From the NCBI GenBank assembly GCA_964057225.1, contig OZ059898.1, forward strand, positions 2,666,001 through 2,730,000: 64,000 nt of DNA, read 5' to 3'. Every line of letters starts with the position of its first letter. Position 1 is the first letter of the stretch. The notes beneath the pieces were generated by a model. That model was not told the DNA's origin. It ran no database searches and saw nothing but the letters and a program-made list of their open reading frames with translations. A program made the translations under genes and the position numbers. The DNA comes from Auanema rhodensis (lineage: Eukaryota; Nematoda; Chromadorea; Rhabditida; Rhabditidae). Positions 62,125-64,000 of the stretch are shown here, piece by piece.

Positions 62125-64000
62125 ATCGTCTTTGCCTTGAAAAATGGAATCTAAAAACATCTACTTTTTGCTAAATTATTTTGAAATTTTTCGAAAAAAT
62201 TTTTGTCAAAATGTTTTTGGAAGCAATGTTGAGTGTACATGGAAACTCAACATACACTAATGCATCATTTTTCAAACGATCATAACTAATTTTTGTATTA
62301 AGCTTTTCTCAATGTAGTATAGTGCATACGATGCGGATTTTTAAGCTGCGTCGATCTGTGTTATCAGATTTGCGCTAGCTTAAAAATGCACCGAGATATC
62401 AACTGATATAAGTTCACACTTATATCCTCGATTTTCACCCTGAAGAATTAACTTTTTCGTTGAATAACATTGTCTATCGTCTTTGCCTTGAAAAATGGAA
62501 TCTAAAAACATCTACTTTTTGCTAAATTATTCTGAAATTTTTCGAAAAAATTTTTGTCAAAATGTTTTTGGAAGCAATGTTGAGTGTACATGGAAACTCA
62601 ACATACACTAATGCATCATTTTTCAAACAATCATAACTAATTTTTGTATTAAGCTTTTCTCGATGTAGTATAGTGCATTCGTTGCGGATTTTTAAGCTGC
62701 GTCGATCTGTGTTATCAGATTTGCGCTAGCTTAAAAATGCACCGAGATATCAACTGATATAAGTTCACACTTATATCCTCGATTTTCACCCTGAAGAATT
62801 AACTTTTTCGTTGAATAACATTGTCTATCGTCTTTGCCTTGAAAAATGGAATCTAAAAACATCTACTTTTTGGTAAATTATTTTGAAATTTTTCGAAAAA
62901 ATTTTTGTCAAAATGTTTTTGGAAGCAATGTTGAGTGTACATGGAAACTCAACATACACTAATGCATCATTTTTCAAACGATCATAACTAATTTTTGTAT
63001 TAAGCTTTTCTCAATGTAGTATAGTGCATACGATGCGGATTTTTAAGCTGCGTCGATCTGTGTTATCAGATTTGCGCTAGCTTAAAAATGCACCGAGATA
63101 TCAACTGATATAAGTTCACACTTATATCCTCGATTTTCATCCTGAAGAATTAATTTTTTCGTTGAATAACATTGTCCATCGTCTTTGCCTTGAAAAATGG
63201 AATCTAAAAACATCTACTTTTTGCTAAATTATTTTGAAATTTTTCGAAAAAATTTTTGTCAAAATGTTTTTGGAAGCAATGTTGAGTGTACATGGAAACT
63301 CAACATACACTAATGCATCATTTTTCAAACGATCATAACTAATTTTTGTATTAAGCTTTTCTCAATGTAGTATAGTGCATACGATGCGGATTTTTAAGCT
63401 GCGTCGATCTGTGTTATCAGATTTGCGCTAGCTTAAAAATGCACCGAGATATCAACTGATATAAGTTCACACTTATATCCTCGATTTTCACCCTGAAGAA
63501 TTAACTTTTTCGTTGAATAACATTGTCTATCGTCTTTGCCTTGAAAAATGGAATCTAAAAACATCTACTTTTTGCTAAATTATTCTGAAATTTTTCGAAA
63601 AAATTTTTGTCAAAATGTTTTTGGAAGCAATGTTGAGTGTACATGGAAACTCAACATACACTAATGCATCATTTTTCAAACAATCATAACTAATTTTTGT
63701 ATTAAGCTTTTCTCAATGTAGTATAGTGCATTCGTTGCGGATTTTTAAGCTGCGTCGATCTGTGTTATCAGATTTGCGCTAGCTTAAAAATGCACCGAGA
63801 TATCAACTGATATAAGTTCACACTTATATCCTCGATTTTCACCCTGAAGAATTAACTTTTTCGTTGAATAACATTGTCTATCGTCTTTGCCTTGAAAAAT
63901 GGAATCTAAAAACATCTACTTTTTGGTAAATTATTTTGAAATTTTTCGAAAAAATTTTTGTCAAAATGTTTTTGGAAGCAATGTTGAGTGTACATGGAAA
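62125..64000. repeat. Distant copy of 52647-54522, cut by the window end
   Basis: Monomers 178-182 and the 121-bp start of 183 follow the order of monomers 151-156: g-like, e (p187 g), f/g, g-like, e-like (p187 a), f start. The two stretches are 27 monomers apart (about 9.5 kb). Monomer 183 stops at p121 only because the window ends. Confidence 0.83.

Larger units (their letters stand above)
1..64000. repeat. 351-bp satellite DNA array, 182.3 monomers
   Basis: The sequence repeats head to tail with a 351-bp period from end to end. The landmark 'atcgtctttgcc' recurs at 1, 351, 702, 1053 and so on to 63880, and the coordinates close exactly once five 1-bp indels are counted. All monomers have the same orientation. 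The monomer is about 31% G+C and AT-rich, with A/T tracts at p61-p97. Every reading frame is stopped within about one monomer on both strands, so nothing here looks coding. I found no interruption by a mobile element, tRNA, rRNA or unique DNA, so this entry accounts for the whole gene-free window. Long arrays of this kind are typical of eukaryotic centromeric or pericentromeric heterochromatin; that location is inferred. I do not recognise the family by name. Confidence 0.98.

Noticed and set aside
1-64000. CRISPR array
   Set aside because: The repeats are contiguous 351-bp units with no unique spacers and no cas genes.
1-64000. Known Drosophila 359-bp (1.688) satellite family, suggested by similar period and composition
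   Set aside because: Only the length class and general A/T-tract style agree. I could not match the characteristic sequence from memory, so no identity is claimed.

Overview
The whole window is one uninterrupted head-to-tail satellite DNA array. The repeat unit is 351 bp, about 31% G+C by my hand count. There are 182 complete monomers (1-63879) and the first 121 bp of a 183rd (63880-64000). All monomers lie in the same orientation. I see no gene, RNA gene, transposon, inversion or unrelated DNA, and the array continues past both ends. The register is disturbed only by five 1-bp indels. Below, p1-p351 means the position within a monomer, where p1 is the first base of 'atcgtctttg'. Monomer n (n>1) starts at 351(n-1) for n=2-8, at that value minus 1 for n=9-131, minus 2 for 132-140, minus 3 for 141-176, and minus 2 for 177-183.

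A gene-free array of tens of kilobases like this points to a eukaryote and to centromeric or pericentromeric heterochromatin. The CpG dinucleotide is not depleted (11 per monomer, about 8.5 expected), which suits a genome with little cytosine methylation such as many insects. I do not recognise the sequence as a named satellite, so arthropod/insect is only a weak inference.

Layout. 1-32290 (monomers 1-92) is built mainly from three monomer types. a has p29 t, p179 t and p193 a. b has p73 c, p155 g, p186 t and p209 c. c has p21 a, p150 t and p180 t. Their recurring a-b-c order is a 1053-bp higher-order repeat (HOR) that is often scrambled by hybrid monomers. 32291-37906 is a transition zone without c. 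From 37907 to the end, new types take over: d (p171 c), e (p57 c, p154 a, p207 t), f (p47 g), g (p204 a, usually p314 t) and h (p46 t). They form local 3-, 4- and 9/10-monomer HORs.

Inside this there are nearly exact segmental copies. A 7-monomer block (2457 bp) is repeated in tandem at 21410 and 23867. A 5-monomer block lies at 18953 and again at 28079. A d-e-f trimer run occupies 37907-40714. A 9/10-monomer block at 42821 and 46330 shares a private 1-bp deletion. A tetramer spans 53700-58613. This is the expected footprint of repeated unequal exchange or amplification.

Each monomer carries three perfect inverted repeats (arms of 9, 11 and 9 bp) that stay intact in almost every copy. Recurrent variation avoids p77-p149 and most of p235-p313. 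These conserved, dyad-rich segments are the best candidates for functional sites such as protein binding, cruciforms or transcript hairpins.
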